Source: an uncultured Bacteroidota bacterium (GTDB lineage Bacteria > Bacteroidota > Bacteroidia > Flavobacteriales > Flavobacteriaceae). Taken from it: DNA of 64,000 bases. The stretch is taken from NCBI GenBank assembly GCA_902511755.1, contig CABXGL010000004.1, positions 1-64,000 on the forward strand, in the 5' to 3' direction. The position numbers and the translations under genes were made by a program. The notes beneath the pieces were generated by a model. That model searched no databases. It was not told the DNA's origin and saw only the letters and a list, made by a program, of their open reading frames with translations. Every line of letters begins with the position of its first letter. Position 1 is the stretch's first letter. This document shows, one piece after another, positions 1-8,603 of this stretch.

Positions 1-475
1 TATTGGAAATAGAGCATGGGTTGCAAGTGGAGGAATTAATAGTAGAATATATTACAGTGATGATTTTGGAAAAAGTTGGAGTATAATAGAAACTCCTATT
101 ATTAAAGGAGAATCAACAAAAGGTATTTATAGTATTGATTTTTATGACAAGAAGAATGGTTTTGCCATTGGTGGAGATTATACAAAACCTTTGGAGAATA
201 TCTCAAATAAGATTATTACAAATGATGGCGGAAAGACTTGGAAAACAGTTGCTGAAAATCAAGATCCAGGATATAGAAGTTGTGTTCAGTATTTTCCAAA
301 TAGCAAAGGTAAATCCTTAGTTGCTGTAGGTTATAATGGAATAGACATTTCAAATGATAAAGGACATACATGGAAACATTTAAGCGATGAAAGCTTCTAT
401 ACAATAAGGTTTTTAAATGAATGTACTGCCTATGCTGCAGGAAAAGGTAAAATATCAAAACTTCACTTCAAATAG
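1..475 (+). CDS. BNR/YCF48-like repeat protein, C-terminal part (partial)
   Basis: The reading frame is open from base 2 to the TAG at 473-475, so the gene begins before the window. The translated part carries three Asp-box/BNR-like motifs spaced along the chain (SDDFGKSW, TNDGGKTW, SNDKGHTW), each typical of one blade of a sialidase- or YCF48-like beta-propeller. There is no C-terminal sorting domain; the protein ends right after the last blade. In flavobacteria such proteins are usually exported and often carry vague names such as oxidoreductase or glycosyl hydrolase. The repeats show a propeller fold but no catalytic residue, so no function is assigned. Confidence 0.75.
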   Translation, partial: IGNRAWVASGGINSRIYYSDDFGKSWSIIETPIIKGESTKGIYSIDFYDKKNGFAIGGDYTKPLENISNKIITNDGGKTWKTVAENQDPGYRSCVQYFPNSKGKSLVAVGYNGIDISNDKGHTWKHLSDESFYTIRFLNECTAYAAGKGKISKLHFK

Positions 476-514
476 TTTTTATATTTATTTTGATTTAAAT
501 TAAGTGTTATTTTT

Positions 515-1483
515 TTATTTTAATAATGTTTTTTTCATAAAATCTTTACTAAAATTATATGATTTTACTCTAGCTTCTGGATTACCTCCAAAATCAGCAC
601 CTCTAGAAACACACATCATAAATCCAATTTTTTGTAAAAAGGGATTTGACATTGGAATGTTTAGATAATTCATCAAAACATTGCCTTTTTCGTCAAGTCT
701 AAAAATACATTCACTAAAGTTATAAGCGTTTTCACTTCTTATTACTGGACCTTTTTTGTCAAATGAATGATATGAATCTTTATATATTGTGAGATCAATA
801 TTTGTTTTAGGTTTTAATTTATTAATAAAATCCTTACAAGGTGATGAAGGTGTCCAATTATCTAATTCACCAATCAATATATGAATAGGTGAATTAGTAA
901 ATTCTGTATTATCAGGATCAATAAAGCAAGGTGGATAAAATGCAAGATGAGAGGCAAAAGTTAGTTCTTTATTAATTGCATTTTTAAGTGGAAGCCAACC
1001 AGTAAATAAGGTGACACCACCTCCTAAGCTCCATCCAGTTATTGAAACCTTGTCCTTATCAATATTTGGATGTTCTGATAATACTTCAAAAGCCCTATAG
1101 GCATCAAGTATCATTGCAGCCATAGTTATTTCAGTTTGAGTTCCAACAGTGGAAGTAATATTTCTACTTTTAAAACTGTTTAACTCAAAAGTTGCAATAC
1201 CCATTTCTTGATACATTTTCAGGTATTCATGATGATGCTCTGACCATCCAAGACTTCCAGCAACTCCAATGACTAATGGGTATTTTTTGTTTTTAGAAAT
1301 TGAATCTTTTGGAATGACAAGTTTGCCAAATACTTTTTGTTTTTCTTGATTTTCTAAATCTGTTATTACATCGTTGAATGAGTATGGATTTGCACTATCA
1401 AATTGAATAGTTTCAATTTTTATTTGTCCATATACAATGAAAGTAAATAGAAAAAAAGAAATTAATAGAAATAGCTTTTTCAA
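515..1483 (-). CDS. Exported dienelactone-hydrolase-like alpha/beta hydrolase
   Basis: A 322-residue protein with an N-terminal signal peptide of about 19 residues that ends before GQIK. The catalytic triad of the alpha/beta hydrolase fold can be read: nucleophile serine in GWSLGGG, aspartate in GELDNWTP and histidine in YHSFD, in the order and spacing of the dienelactone hydrolase family. These enzymes cleave ester or lactone bonds; export suggests an extracytoplasmic substrate, but nothing here identifies it. The next gene on the same strand, an NTF2-like lipoprotein, lies 38 bases upstream, so the two may be cotranscribed. The fold is secure and the substrate unknown. Confidence 0.8.
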   Translation of the reverse strand: MKKLFLLISFFLFTFIVYGQIKIETIQFDSANPYSFNDVITDLENQEKQKVFGKLVIPKDSISKNKKYPLVIGVAGSLGWSEHHHEYLKMYQEMGIATFELNSFKSRNITSTVGTQTEITMAAMILDAYRAFEVLSEHPNIDKDKVSITGWSLGGGVTLFTGWLPLKNAINKELTFASHLAFYPPCFIDPDNTEFTNSPIHILIGELDNWTPSSPCKDFINKLKPKTNIDLTIYKDSYHSFDKKGPVIRSENAYNFSECIFRLDEKGNVLMNYLNIPMSNPFLQKIGFMMCVSRGADFGGNPEARVKSYNFSKDFMKKTLLK

Positions 1484-1521
1484 TATATTTTAGTAAAAAA
1501 ATAATTTATTCTTTTTTAATG

Positions 1522-2049
1522 TTATTCAACTGGTGGAGGTGGAGGAAAACCCGTTTCTCTTTTTGCTGAACTCCACCATATAAGTTTATTATCATCTATT
1601 TGGTACCATTCTTCGTATACGGCTCCATCAGCACCGGTAAATCTTGCATTTACCCATTCACCATTAGTGTTTGTTTGCTTTGGATCGTCAGATGCACTTG
1701 GTTTTACCGAAAACGCAAAATTAGTTGTCCATCCCCATTCTTCTTCTTTTTCTAATGACGATTGATAGCTACTTTCAATTTTTGCTACAAATGAATCACC
1801 ATTATTAGAAACTGTTCCATCGTCATGATAAAAAGTTCCATTACCTATATGAGCTTTTAAAGTTTCATAATCTCTCGATGCCCAGGCCGCATCAATTTTT
1901 TTAAATACTTCTACGGTTTCTTGACTTCCCATCATAATAGTCTGATCTGAACCATCAATAAAACCATTTGTAGGCACATCACAGGGTTTTGTATCAGCAC
2001 ATGAAATAAATAGCCCAATTAGGCTAAATAATAAAATATAATTTTTCAT
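1522..2049 (-). CDS. NTF2-like (DUF4440/SnoaL-type) lipoprotein
   Basis: A 175-residue protein starting with a lipoprotein signal; the lipobox reads LFISC with Cys17 as the lipidation site. The mature part resembles the NTF2-like/DUF4440 superfamily: a helix with VFKKIDAAWASRDYETLKAH, then a strand around FYHDDGT, and a late WYQIDDNKLIWW strand pair. Such cone-shaped folds serve as small-molecule enzymes or binding domains, and no catalytic assignment is possible. It ends in a proline-rich tail (PPPPPVE). It lies directly upstream of the exported hydrolase gene in the same orientation, which suggests a shared transcript. Confidence 0.65.
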   Translation of the reverse strand: MKNYILLFSLIGLFISCADTKPCDVPTNGFIDGSDQTIMMGSQETVEVFKKIDAAWASRDYETLKAHIGNGTFYHDDGTVSNNGDSFVAKIESSYQSSLEKEEEWGWTTNFAFSVKPSASDDPKQTNTNGEWVNARFTGADGAVYEEWYQIDDNKLIWWSSAKRETGFPPPPPVE

Positions 2050-2132
2050 AATATAGTTTTTTAATTAGCTCTCAAGATAGTGAAATAATAGATAGAAAAA
2101 ACTATAGGAATACTTAATAGTTAATCTGTTTT

Positions 2133-2984
2133 TTATGGATCTATTAATTCAAATTTGATATTATTATCCATGTGTTTTTGAGATAGTTTATTTATTGATT
2201 TTTTAGATAGTTGAAGTATTCTTGGATATCCACCACATGTTTGAGAATCTCTCATAAGAATTATTATTTTTCCAGATGGAGTTAGTTGGACTGTTCCTTG
2301 CATAACTAATGAAGTAATTATGGAATCAAGTTGATTATCAAATGACTCATTTAATTGATATGCCATTCTATTATTATTATTTGAAATTGTAAATTTTTTC
2401 TTTAATAAAACTTGCTTTTGTTTTATTGTTAATTTATTAAATTCGGGTCCCTTGAAAACTTCAATTGTATTGTTTTTAAAATGTTTCAAATAATTAACAT
2501 TAATTTTAGTTCTTTTAGTCTTTGTTTTTACTGATTTTTTAATTTTTAAACTCTCACCCCTTATTATTCTATTTGATTTAGTAATATTAGAATGCATGCT
2601 TCTACTATTCATGATTTTTTCTGATAAGAAACCTCCAGAAACACCTATATAAGAACGTAATCCATATTTCAATTTCCCGAATTTCAAAACATCACCTTGA
2701 TTCATTTGATATACTCGATTTACATCAATAGAATTATCATTTATTGATGGGCTAATATCTGCTCCTGTAATACATATTTTAGTTTCCTCCAAGAATTTTA
2801 AAACAGGTCCTGTCATCGTTATTTCCATTACGGCATCATTATCATTGTTTCCTAATAATTTATTTGATAGAATTGATGAAAGTTGATCCATTGATCCAGA
2901 TATAGGAACTCCATAATTTTCATATCCAAACCTTCCAAGATCTTGTATTGTCGTATAAAGTCCTGATTTAACAATTTCAATCAT
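2133..2984 (-). CDS. pxpC: 5-oxoprolinase subunit PxpC (biotin-dependent carboxyltransferase-like, KipA/YbgK family)
   Basis: This 283-residue protein matches the KipA/PxpC family over its full length. Recognisable are the N-terminal TIQDLGRFGYENYGVP motif, a GAD-like stretch around residue 75, and the C-terminal QTCGGYPRI motif. PxpA, PxpB and PxpC together form the prokaryotic ATP-dependent 5-oxoprolinase that opens 5-oxoproline (pyroglutamate) to glutamate. The start codon overlaps the end of pxpB by 8 bases, indicating translational coupling. It is the last gene of a five-gene minus-strand operon. It is slightly shorter than E. coli PxpC, with no obvious loss of a conserved motif. Confidence 0.9.
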   Translation of the reverse strand: MIEIVKSGLYTTIQDLGRFGYENYGVPISGSMDQLSSILSNKLLGNNDNDAVMEITMTGPVLKFLEETKICITGADISPSINDNSIDVNRVYQMNQGDVLKFGKLKYGLRSYIGVSGGFLSEKIMNSRSMHSNITKSNRIIRGESLKIKKSVKTKTKRTKINVNYLKHFKNNTIEVFKGPEFNKLTIKQKQVLLKKKFTISNNNNRMAYQLNESFDNQLDSIITSLVMQGTVQLTPSGKIIILMRDSQTCGGYPRILQLSKKSINKLSQKHMDNNIKFELIDP

Positions 2985-3714
2985 TTATTCTAGTTTTTAT
3001 AGGTTTATAAATATTAGATTCAACTTGTATCTTGATTAATTCATGTTCTTTTAATGATATTGGATTGAATTTTATTTTATCTCCTGGCTTAATAAAGCAT
3101 GGAGAGGTCTTATTTATATTAAATAAATTAATTGGTGAGTTTCCAATAATATACCACCCTCCAGGACTATTGTTTGGGTATATTCCAGTTTGTGATCCTC
3201 CAATTCCTATAGCACCCTTAGGAACATTTAAAATTGGTTTTGCTTTACGTGGATGATGTATTTTTTTATCTAATCCTCCTAAATATAAAAATCCGGGAAG
3301 AAAGCCTATGTTATAAACTCTATAATCTTTAGAATTATGTAAAGAAATAATTTCTTCTTTTTTTATAGAAAGGCTTTTTTCTAAATAAGCTAAATCATGT
3401 CCAGGATCAATGTCATAACATACAGGTATTTCCCATTTATTAAAAACTTGTTTTTGCTTTGATCCAATTTTTATATAAATATTGTTTAATTCAGAGATTT
3501 TAGCTTTAGAATTTATAATTTCTCTATATGTAATTAGGAGAGAATTATAGGAGTTTTTTAAATAAATATTTTTGTTTAGATATTTTTTTTCAATTTCTGA
3601 TTTAAATAATAAAATGTTTTCTAAAATAGATTCATTGATTTTCGAAGGCCATTCAACTAAAACAGAGCTTTCTCCAAATCTTTTATATTTTAAATTATAC
3701 GATTTCAATTCCAA
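2977..3714 (-). CDS. pxpB: 5-oxoprolinase subunit PxpB (KipI/YbgJ family)
   Basis: A 245-residue member of the KipI/PxpB family. The N-terminal KRFGESSVLVEW region and the conserved core GFLPGFLYLGGLD, followed by PRKAKPILNVPKGAIGIGG and a GGWYIIG motif, are diagnostic. PxpB pairs with PxpC in 5-oxoprolinase and resembles the allophanate hydrolase subunit 1 fold. In Bacillus the homologue KipI was first described as an inhibitor of a sporulation kinase, which does not apply in flavobacteria. The gene overlaps pxpA by 20 bases and pxpC by 8 bases, so the three subunits are very likely made together. Confidence 0.9.
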   Translation of the reverse strand: MELKSYNLKYKRFGESSVLVEWPSKINESILENILLFKSEIEKKYLNKNIYLKNSYNSLLITYREIINSKAKISELNNIYIKIGSKQKQVFNKWEIPVCYDIDPGHDLAYLEKSLSIKKEEIISLHNSKDYRVYNIGFLPGFLYLGGLDKKIHHPRKAKPILNVPKGAIGIGGSQTGIYPNNSPGGWYIIGNSPINLFNINKTSPCFIKPGDKIKFNPISLKEHELIKIQVESNIYKPIKTRIND

Positions 3715-4426
3715 GATTATTTAATTTTAAATGTAACTCTTCAAGTAATTCAATAGCATTTGGATTGTCACCATGAATACATAGGGTGTCAAACTCAACA
3801 CTTCTTTCTTTCTTGTCAATACTTATAATTTTATTATTAATAATATTATAAACATGTTTAAACATTTCATTAGAATTTTCTATTAATGCATTAGAATTAT
3901 CTCTAGAAACTAAAGTTAAGTTAGAGTTATAGTTTCTATCTATAAATAATTCATTACATATTATAATTCCTTCTTCTTTTGCCATTTTAGAAATAAGAGA
4001 TGAATAGGGGACATATAATTTTGTTTTCATCTCTTTTGTTATATCAATTATAATTCTTGCAGTTTCTTTATCATTTGATGCAAAATTATAAAGTGCTCCA
4101 TGGGCTTTTATATGATTTAATTCAACATTTTCTTGAATTAATATAGATCTTAAAGATTGTATTTGATTTTTTAATGATTTTACTAGTTTATCCTTACTAA
4201 TATTCATTATTTTTCTACCAAAATTTTTCTTGTCAGGAAAAGATGGATGAGCACCAATTTTTAAATTATTCTTTTTAGCTAATCTTACAATTGACAACAT
4301 AGTCTCTAAATCACCAGAATGTCCTCCACAAGCAATATTACATGAAGAAATTAATGGAAAAAGCAGATCTTCATTACCGATACCTTCACCTACATCTGCA
4401 TTTATATCAATTTTAAGATTTTTCAT
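3695..4426 (-). CDS. pxpA: 5-oxoprolinase subunit PxpA (LamB/YcsF family)
   Basis: This 243-residue LamB/YcsF-family protein shows all the family landmarks in order: DINADVGEG near the N-terminus, SCNIACGGHSGD, IGAHPSFPD, IKAHGALYN and, near the C-terminus, LCIHGDNPNA. The conserved Asp and His residues of these motifs build the active site. PxpA completes the ATP-dependent 5-oxoprolinase with PxpB and PxpC, turning 5-oxoproline that forms spontaneously from glutamine and glutamate, or that enters from outside, into L-glutamate. Its ATG directly abuts the stop codon of the Nramp-like transporter gene, with no spacer, tying transport and metabolism into one unit. Confidence 0.92.
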   Translation of the reverse strand: MKNLKIDINADVGEGIGNEDLLFPLISSCNIACGGHSGDLETMLSIVRLAKKNNLKIGAHPSFPDKKNFGRKIMNISKDKLVKSLKNQIQSLRSILIQENVELNHIKAHGALYNFASNDKETARIIIDITKEMKTKLYVPYSSLISKMAKEEGIIICNELFIDRNYNSNLTLVSRDNSNALIENSNEMFKHVYNIINNKIISIDKKERSVEFDTLCIHGDNPNAIELLEELHLKLNNLGIEIV

Positions 4427-5650
4427 TTATAATAATTCAAAAACTTTTAGAATACTTTTTAATCCAAGAAAAATTGTAATAACTAGAATTAGTAATCCAA
4501 TAAAATTCTGCCATTTAGAATTTTTATATTTTCCTAGAATAGAATCTTTATTTACAATCCATATTAAAAAACCAGCAATTACAGGTAATAATATTCCGTT
4601 AGCCACTTGTGCAAATTTTATTATCTCTATGGATTTATATCCTGAAGATGAAGATATAACTCCAGCCAATAAAATAAAGATCCAAACGCTTCTAAACTTT
4701 AATCCTTTCATATTCAATGACCATCCTAAACATCCAGCAGCTACAAAAGATGCTGCTAGGGGAGCGGTTATTGCACTTGTTATCCCAGCTGAAAATAATC
4801 CAATAGCTAAGATATATTTAGAATAAATACCATAAAGTGGTTCAATTCCCTTAGCTAAATCAGCAGCATTGTTAATATTATCAATATTTAATGAAGCACT
4901 AGAAATAATAATACACATAGATACTATTCCTCCAAGTACAATAGAAACTATCGTGTCATTTCTAGCAAATTTTAAATCACTTTTATTCTTCCATCTTTCT
5001 TTAACTAATGAAGCATGAAGAAAAAGATTGTATGGAACTACAGTTGTACCAATTAATCCAATAATTATTAAAATACTTCCTTCTGGGAATTTAGGTACAA
5101 ATAAACCATTAAATAAATCAGTTATATCTGGTTTAGTTATAATAGCAGTTATAATGAACGATAAACTCATTATTATTACTAAAAAAATCAGGGATCTTTC
5201 AAGAATTTTATAATTTCCTATGTACAGCAAAGAAAATGCTATTAATCCTAAAATAATGCTATAAAAATTGATATTCATATTTAGAATAGTCAAACCTTTT
5301 TCTCCAAAGACAGCTTCTAATCCTAATACGCCCCCACTAATATTTCCTGCTTCATAGGCTGCATTTCCTATTACTATAGCAGATAGTATCAATGTTATTA
5401 CAATATTTCTAAAACCAGGGTTTTTAATTTCTTCTCTAATAACTTGAGAAAGTCCTTTATTTGATATTATACCAAGACGGGCAGACATCTCTTGAAGAAC
5501 TATTGTAGCAATTATTGATAAAACTAAAGTCCATAAAAGAGAAAAACCAAAATCAAGTCCAGCTATACTACATAAAGTGACTGTACCTGGACCAATAAAT
5601 GCTGCAGCTATTAACGGTCCTGGGCCAATATTTTTAAACCATTTTTTCAT
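4427..5650 (-). CDS. Nramp-fold transporter lacking the canonical metal ligands (YcsG-like)
   Basis: A 407-residue, strongly hydrophobic protein with about eleven membrane helices and the Nramp signature architecture. The helix-1 motif, normally DPGN, reads GPGT (residues 20-23). The helix-6 motif, normally MPHNLYLH, reads VPYNLFLH (residues 205-212). Hence the Asp, Asn and Met that coordinate divalent metal in true MntH/Nramp proteins are Gly, Thr and Val here. The Bacillus ycsG gene, also an Nramp relative, sits with the oxoprolinase genes ycsF-kipI-kipA, the same context as here. The fold is seen; an organic substrate such as 5-oxoproline is inferred from context only. It lies 8 bases after the amidohydrolase gene and abuts pxpA. 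Confidence 0.85.
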   Translation of the reverse strand: MKKWFKNIGPGPLIAAAFIGPGTVTLCSIAGLDFGFSLLWTLVLSIIATIVLQEMSARLGIISNKGLSQVIREEIKNPGFRNIVITLILSAIVIGNAAYEAGNISGGVLGLEAVFGEKGLTILNMNINFYSIILGLIAFSLLYIGNYKILERSLIFLVIIMSLSFIITAIITKPDITDLFNGLFVPKFPEGSILIIIGLIGTTVVPYNLFLHASLVKERWKNKSDLKFARNDTIVSIVLGGIVSMCIIISSASLNIDNINNAADLAKGIEPLYGIYSKYILAIGLFSAGITSAITAPLAASFVAAGCLGWSLNMKGLKFRSVWIFILLAGVISSSSGYKSIEIIKFAQVANGILLPVIAGFLIWIVNKDSILGKYKNSKWQNFIGLLILVITIFLGLKSILKVFELL

Positions 5651-5658
5651 TGATTTTT

Positions 5659-6759
5659 TTATTTTTTTAATGAAATTATTGGAGCTTCATAATTCAAATC
5701 AAGCAATCTAAAATAATTGTTACCTAAAACAATATTTCTAAATGCTTTATCATTTAAATATTTGTTTATTTCACTAGTTACCATTAGATCTGTTTTATAC
5801 GAATCAAAATTTTTGTTAGCTGAAGCGACGAAATCTGTACCTGGTAATATTTTTTCGGAATAGTTATTGAAAAAATTAACATATAAATCACGATATTTTT
5901 TAAAATAATTATCTTCCAGAACCCGCCAAGTAATGTCTAGCATTAAGTTAGGGTATTTATTTAATAGCCTTTTCATGATTTTTATGTGTTCGTTAGGATT
6001 CATATTAGACAATTCCTTAGATAAACCCATATGAGCCCATACAATTTTGTTATTTGGATATAATTTTAATACTTCTTCCATTAGAAATAAATATTTAGTA
6101 TTAGATTGATTATTTCCTAAATCTGAATGGATATTTATAGGTATTTTTCTTTCATTTAATTCACCCATAAAATCTTTCCATTTAGATATGTCTTCTAATA
6201 TAGCTGGTTCATGAAAATTATTTAAAAGTGCTTGTTTTATTAGATTAACTTCTCCCATCCAATTAAAAATATTAGGGTATTCATCGTCTAAAATTTTCAT
6301 TTTTTGTAAAATGTCGCCAGGATTTGCTAAATCTGGGAATGTCATAGAGATAGTTAAATGAATATCTTTTGGTTTTGATTTAATAAAATTTTCAGCATTA
6401 ATGATGTCGTTTTTTATAGTAGGAAGGACAGGAATTCCCGGGCAGTCTAAATAATATGTACAATCTGAGTCAATTGGTACTCTTTGACCAATACCATAAA
6501 CATTAACAAACCTTACATTTGTTTTTCTGAAATAATCAACTAAATCAGAGAATGGAATAGCCTCTCCACCAAATGGCATAAAATGAACATGCGAATCAAT
6601 AATTGGAGTAAAGTTTTCAACGTTTCTGTCAAAGGGAATTTGGTCCCTACCTTTTTCAAAAGAGTTTAAATCTCTATTTAATTTATTAGAATTATTAATA
6701 GAGAATGAAAAAATAATTAAACTTGCTATGCTAAGAAAAATAAGAATGTTTTTTTTCAT
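5659..6759 (-). CDS. Exported amidohydrolase_2-family (TIM-barrel) hydrolase
   Basis: A 366-residue protein with a hydrophobic N-terminal segment (residues 4-20) that looks like a signal peptide or anchor. The mature domain begins with the metal-binding HxH motif (IIDSHVHF, His57 and His59). Later come INIHSDLG, VWAHMGLS and LPGTDFVA, which supply the remaining His and Asp ligands of the amidohydrolase_2 TIM barrel. It is the first gene of the operon with the Nramp-like transporter and 5-oxoprolinase. This suggests that it releases or modifies a substrate outside the cytoplasm that feeds the pathway, for example a lactam or an amide. That link is inference; the family covers many substrates. 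Confidence 0.75.
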   Translation of the reverse strand: MKKNILIFLSIASLIIFSFSINNSNKLNRDLNSFEKGRDQIPFDRNVENFTPIIDSHVHFMPFGGEAIPFSDLVDYFRKTNVRFVNVYGIGQRVPIDSDCTYYLDCPGIPVLPTIKNDIINAENFIKSKPKDIHLTISMTFPDLANPGDILQKMKILDDEYPNIFNWMGEVNLIKQALLNNFHEPAILEDISKWKDFMGELNERKIPINIHSDLGNNQSNTKYLFLMEEVLKLYPNNKIVWAHMGLSKELSNMNPNEHIKIMKRLLNKYPNLMLDITWRVLEDNYFKKYRDLYVNFFNNYSEKILPGTDFVASANKNFDSYKTDLMVTSEINKYLNDKAFRNIVLGNNYFRLLDLNYEAPIISLKK

Positions 6760-6807
6760 TTATTAAATAAAATTTAAATGCAATTTAATAACTTTAAGGA
6801 AGTATTT

Positions 6808-7434
6808 ATGATTTATTTAAAATTTAAAAAATATCTTTTATTATTATCCTTTATAATTCTTTTTTCATGTGGTGAAAGTGGAGGAGAAGACCCTGTTTCT
6901 GCTCTTAGATCTAATGTAATGATAGATAAAGGAATTTATAAAGTTTCTTATAATGAAAAATTTGAACAACCAAATTGGATAGAGTATACTGTTTCAAATC
7001 GTCCTAAAAATGTAGATAGAGGTAATAAAGATTTTTATTTAGAGGAGGGAGTAGTAACTTCTGATAATGCTGATTATTATAAAAATGAATGGGATAAAGG
7101 TCATTTAGCTCCAGCTGCAACATTTAGTGATAGTGAAGATAATCTCAATAAAACATTTTCATTTATAAATTGTGCAATGCAAATAGATAATTTAAATAGG
7201 GGTGAGTGGGCTCAATTAGAACAACAGGTAAGAGATTGGTCAGTAAATGGAAATGTGAAAGTTAAAATTGAATTAGTTTTTGCAGCGAATCATCAAATTA
7301 GAAGTACTGGGGTTCATGTGCCAACCGGATTTTGGAAAAATTTAACTTTTTCTAATGGAAATCAAACTTGTTATTATTTCCCTAATTCTTCTACCGATAA
7401 AAACTGGGATAAATATGAAGCCAATTGTAATTAA
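6808..7434 (+). CDS. DNA/RNA non-specific endonuclease (NUC1/EndoG-like), lipoprotein
   Basis: A betabetaalpha-metal nuclease of the NUC1/EndoG type. The catalytic motif, classically DRGH, reads DKGHLAP (His99 with this start). The downstream metal-binding stretch NLNRGEWAQLEQQVRDW supplies the conserved Asn and the W-x-x-LE helix. I place the start at 6808 because the protein then begins with MIYLKFKKY, a normal lipoprotein signal ending in the lipobox LFSC; an earlier in-frame ATG at 6778 would add ten residues before it. It probably acts on the cell surface to break down external nucleic acid. It diverges from the amidohydrolase gene with only about 48 bases between the starts. Confidence 0.85.
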   Translation: MIYLKFKKYLLLLSFIILFSCGESGGEDPVSALRSNVMIDKGIYKVSYNEKFEQPNWIEYTVSNRPKNVDRGNKDFYLEEGVVTSDNADYYKNEWDKGHLAPAATFSDSEDNLNKTFSFINCAMQIDNLNRGEWAQLEQQVRDWSVNGNVKVKIELVFAANHQIRSTGVHVPTGFWKNLTFSNGNQTCYYFPNSSTDKNWDKYEANCN

Positions 7435-7439
7435 GATTG

Positions 7440-7664
7440 CTAGCTGATAATTAGTACTCCTGGATTACCATCCCATGAATCATCTACTTTGAAATTATGT
7501 TTTCTACACTGATCTCTAACTATGTTTTTCATTTTTTCACTTTTTCCCGTAATTATCCTAAGTGGAAAATTTCCTTTATTATAATGAAGAATAACTTTAT
7601 TCATTAAAACTTCTTCTACCTCATGATAAGTAAGGCCGTGTAAATCAATTTCTGTATTCTCCAT
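7440..7664 (-). CDS. Stand-alone Smr-domain protein
   Basis: A 74-residue protein that is essentially one Smr domain. It has the DLHG motif at residues 7-10 (IDLHGLTYHE) and the ITGKS glycine loop at residues 38-42, and a GNPGVLIIS end. Smr domains occur at the C-terminus of MutS2 and as separate proteins, and several have endonuclease or RNA-cleaving activity. This copy lacks any MutS2 or DUF2027 part. It is convergent with the nuclease gene, with only five bases between the stop codons. Its cellular role cannot be told from the sequence. Confidence 0.8.
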   Translation of the reverse strand: MENTEIDLHGLTYHEVEEVLMNKVILHYNKGNFPLRIITGKSEKMKNIVRDQCRKHNFKVDDSWDGNPGVLIIS

Positions 7665-7708
7665 TTTACTAAAATTAATAAAATTCAGTTACTATCTTAT
7701 GATTTTAG

Positions 7709-7716
7709 TAATTTTG
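7709..7716 (+). promoter_or_regulatory. Possible Bacteroidota -7 box before the AMP nucleosidase gene
   Basis: The octamer TAATTTTG fits TAnnTTTG. It ends only five bases before the ATG at 7722, so a transcript from here would have almost no leader. No TTG is found at the expected -33 position, so this is a weak call. Confidence 0.3.
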
Positions 7717-7721
7717 CATCA

Positions 7722-8492
7722 ATGAAAACAAAAAAAGAAATTGTAAAGGATTGGATTTCTAGATATACAGGAGTTGATTTAGAATCCTTTGGAGATTTTA
7801 TTTTACTCACAAATTTTCAAAAATATGTAGAAGAATTCGCAAAGCTTAATAAAGTAGAAATATCTGGTAAAGATAAAAATATGCCTTCTGCTACTTTTGA
7901 AAATATTACAATAATTAATTTTGGAATGGGAAGTCCAAATGCTGCTACAGTTATGGATTTATTATTTTCTATTAAACCAAAAGCTGTGCTTTTTCTAGGA
8001 AAATGTGGAGGATTAAAAAAGAGAATTAATATAGGAGATTTTATTTTACCAATTGGTGCTATAAGAGGTGAGGGTACTTCAAATGACTATTTTCCAATTG
8101 AAGTTCCTGCTATGCCATCATTTTCTTTACAAAGAGCTATTTCTTCTTCTTTAAAATATCAGAAGGTTGATTATTGGACAGGAACTGTTTTTACAACCAA
8201 TAGAAGGGTATGGGAATTTGATAATAAATTTAAGAATTATTTGAAAAAAGTTAGAGCTTATTCTATAGACATGGAAACAGCTACATTATTCACAGTAGGA
8301 TTTCACAATAGAATACCAATTGGAGCTTTGTTATTGGTTACAGATCAACCCATGATTCCAGATGGAGTTAAAACTCAAGCTCAAGATGACGTAAATGCAG
8401 AATTATTTGATAAAAAACATCTTATAATTGGAATTGAATCTCTAAAACAAATTATCAATCACGAAGATACAGTAAGACATTTAAAATTTTAG
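7722..8492 (+). CDS. amn: AMP nucleosidase (short Bacteroidota form)
   Basis: This 256-residue protein belongs to the nucleoside phosphorylase superfamily and matches the short Bacteroidota AMP nucleosidases. It hydrolyses AMP to adenine and ribose 5-phosphate in the cytoplasm. Visible motifs are INFGMGSPNAATVMDLL, the glycine-rich VLFLGKCGGLKK loop, and SIDMETATLF, the ribose-binding Met-Glu motif. Compared with E. coli Amn (about 480 residues) it lacks the N-terminal regulatory domain. With the exported nuclease nearby, it fits a route for salvage of nucleotides. The two genes are separated by the convergent smr gene, so they are not one operon. Confidence 0.88.
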   Translation: MKTKKEIVKDWISRYTGVDLESFGDFILLTNFQKYVEEFAKLNKVEISGKDKNMPSATFENITIINFGMGSPNAATVMDLLFSIKPKAVLFLGKCGGLKKRINIGDFILPIGAIRGEGTSNDYFPIEVPAMPSFSLQRAISSSLKYQKVDYWTGTVFTTNRRVWEFDNKFKNYLKKVRAYSIDMETATLFTVGFHNRIPIGALLLVTDQPMIPDGVKTQAQDDVNAELFDKKHLIIGIESLKQIINHEDTVRHLKF

Positions 8493-8603
8493 ATTAGCAT
8501 TTTAAATTTAAAAATTTATCACTTTCTTTTCCAACTCATAAAATAGTAGTTTGATTATAAAATATGAAACAACTTAAATAATAAAAAAGTCTTTTAATCT
8601 TAA

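Noticed and set aside
4427-5650. Manganese transporter MntH
   Set aside because: The metal-binding Asp, Asn and Met of Nramp proteins are absent, and the operon is about 5-oxoproline.
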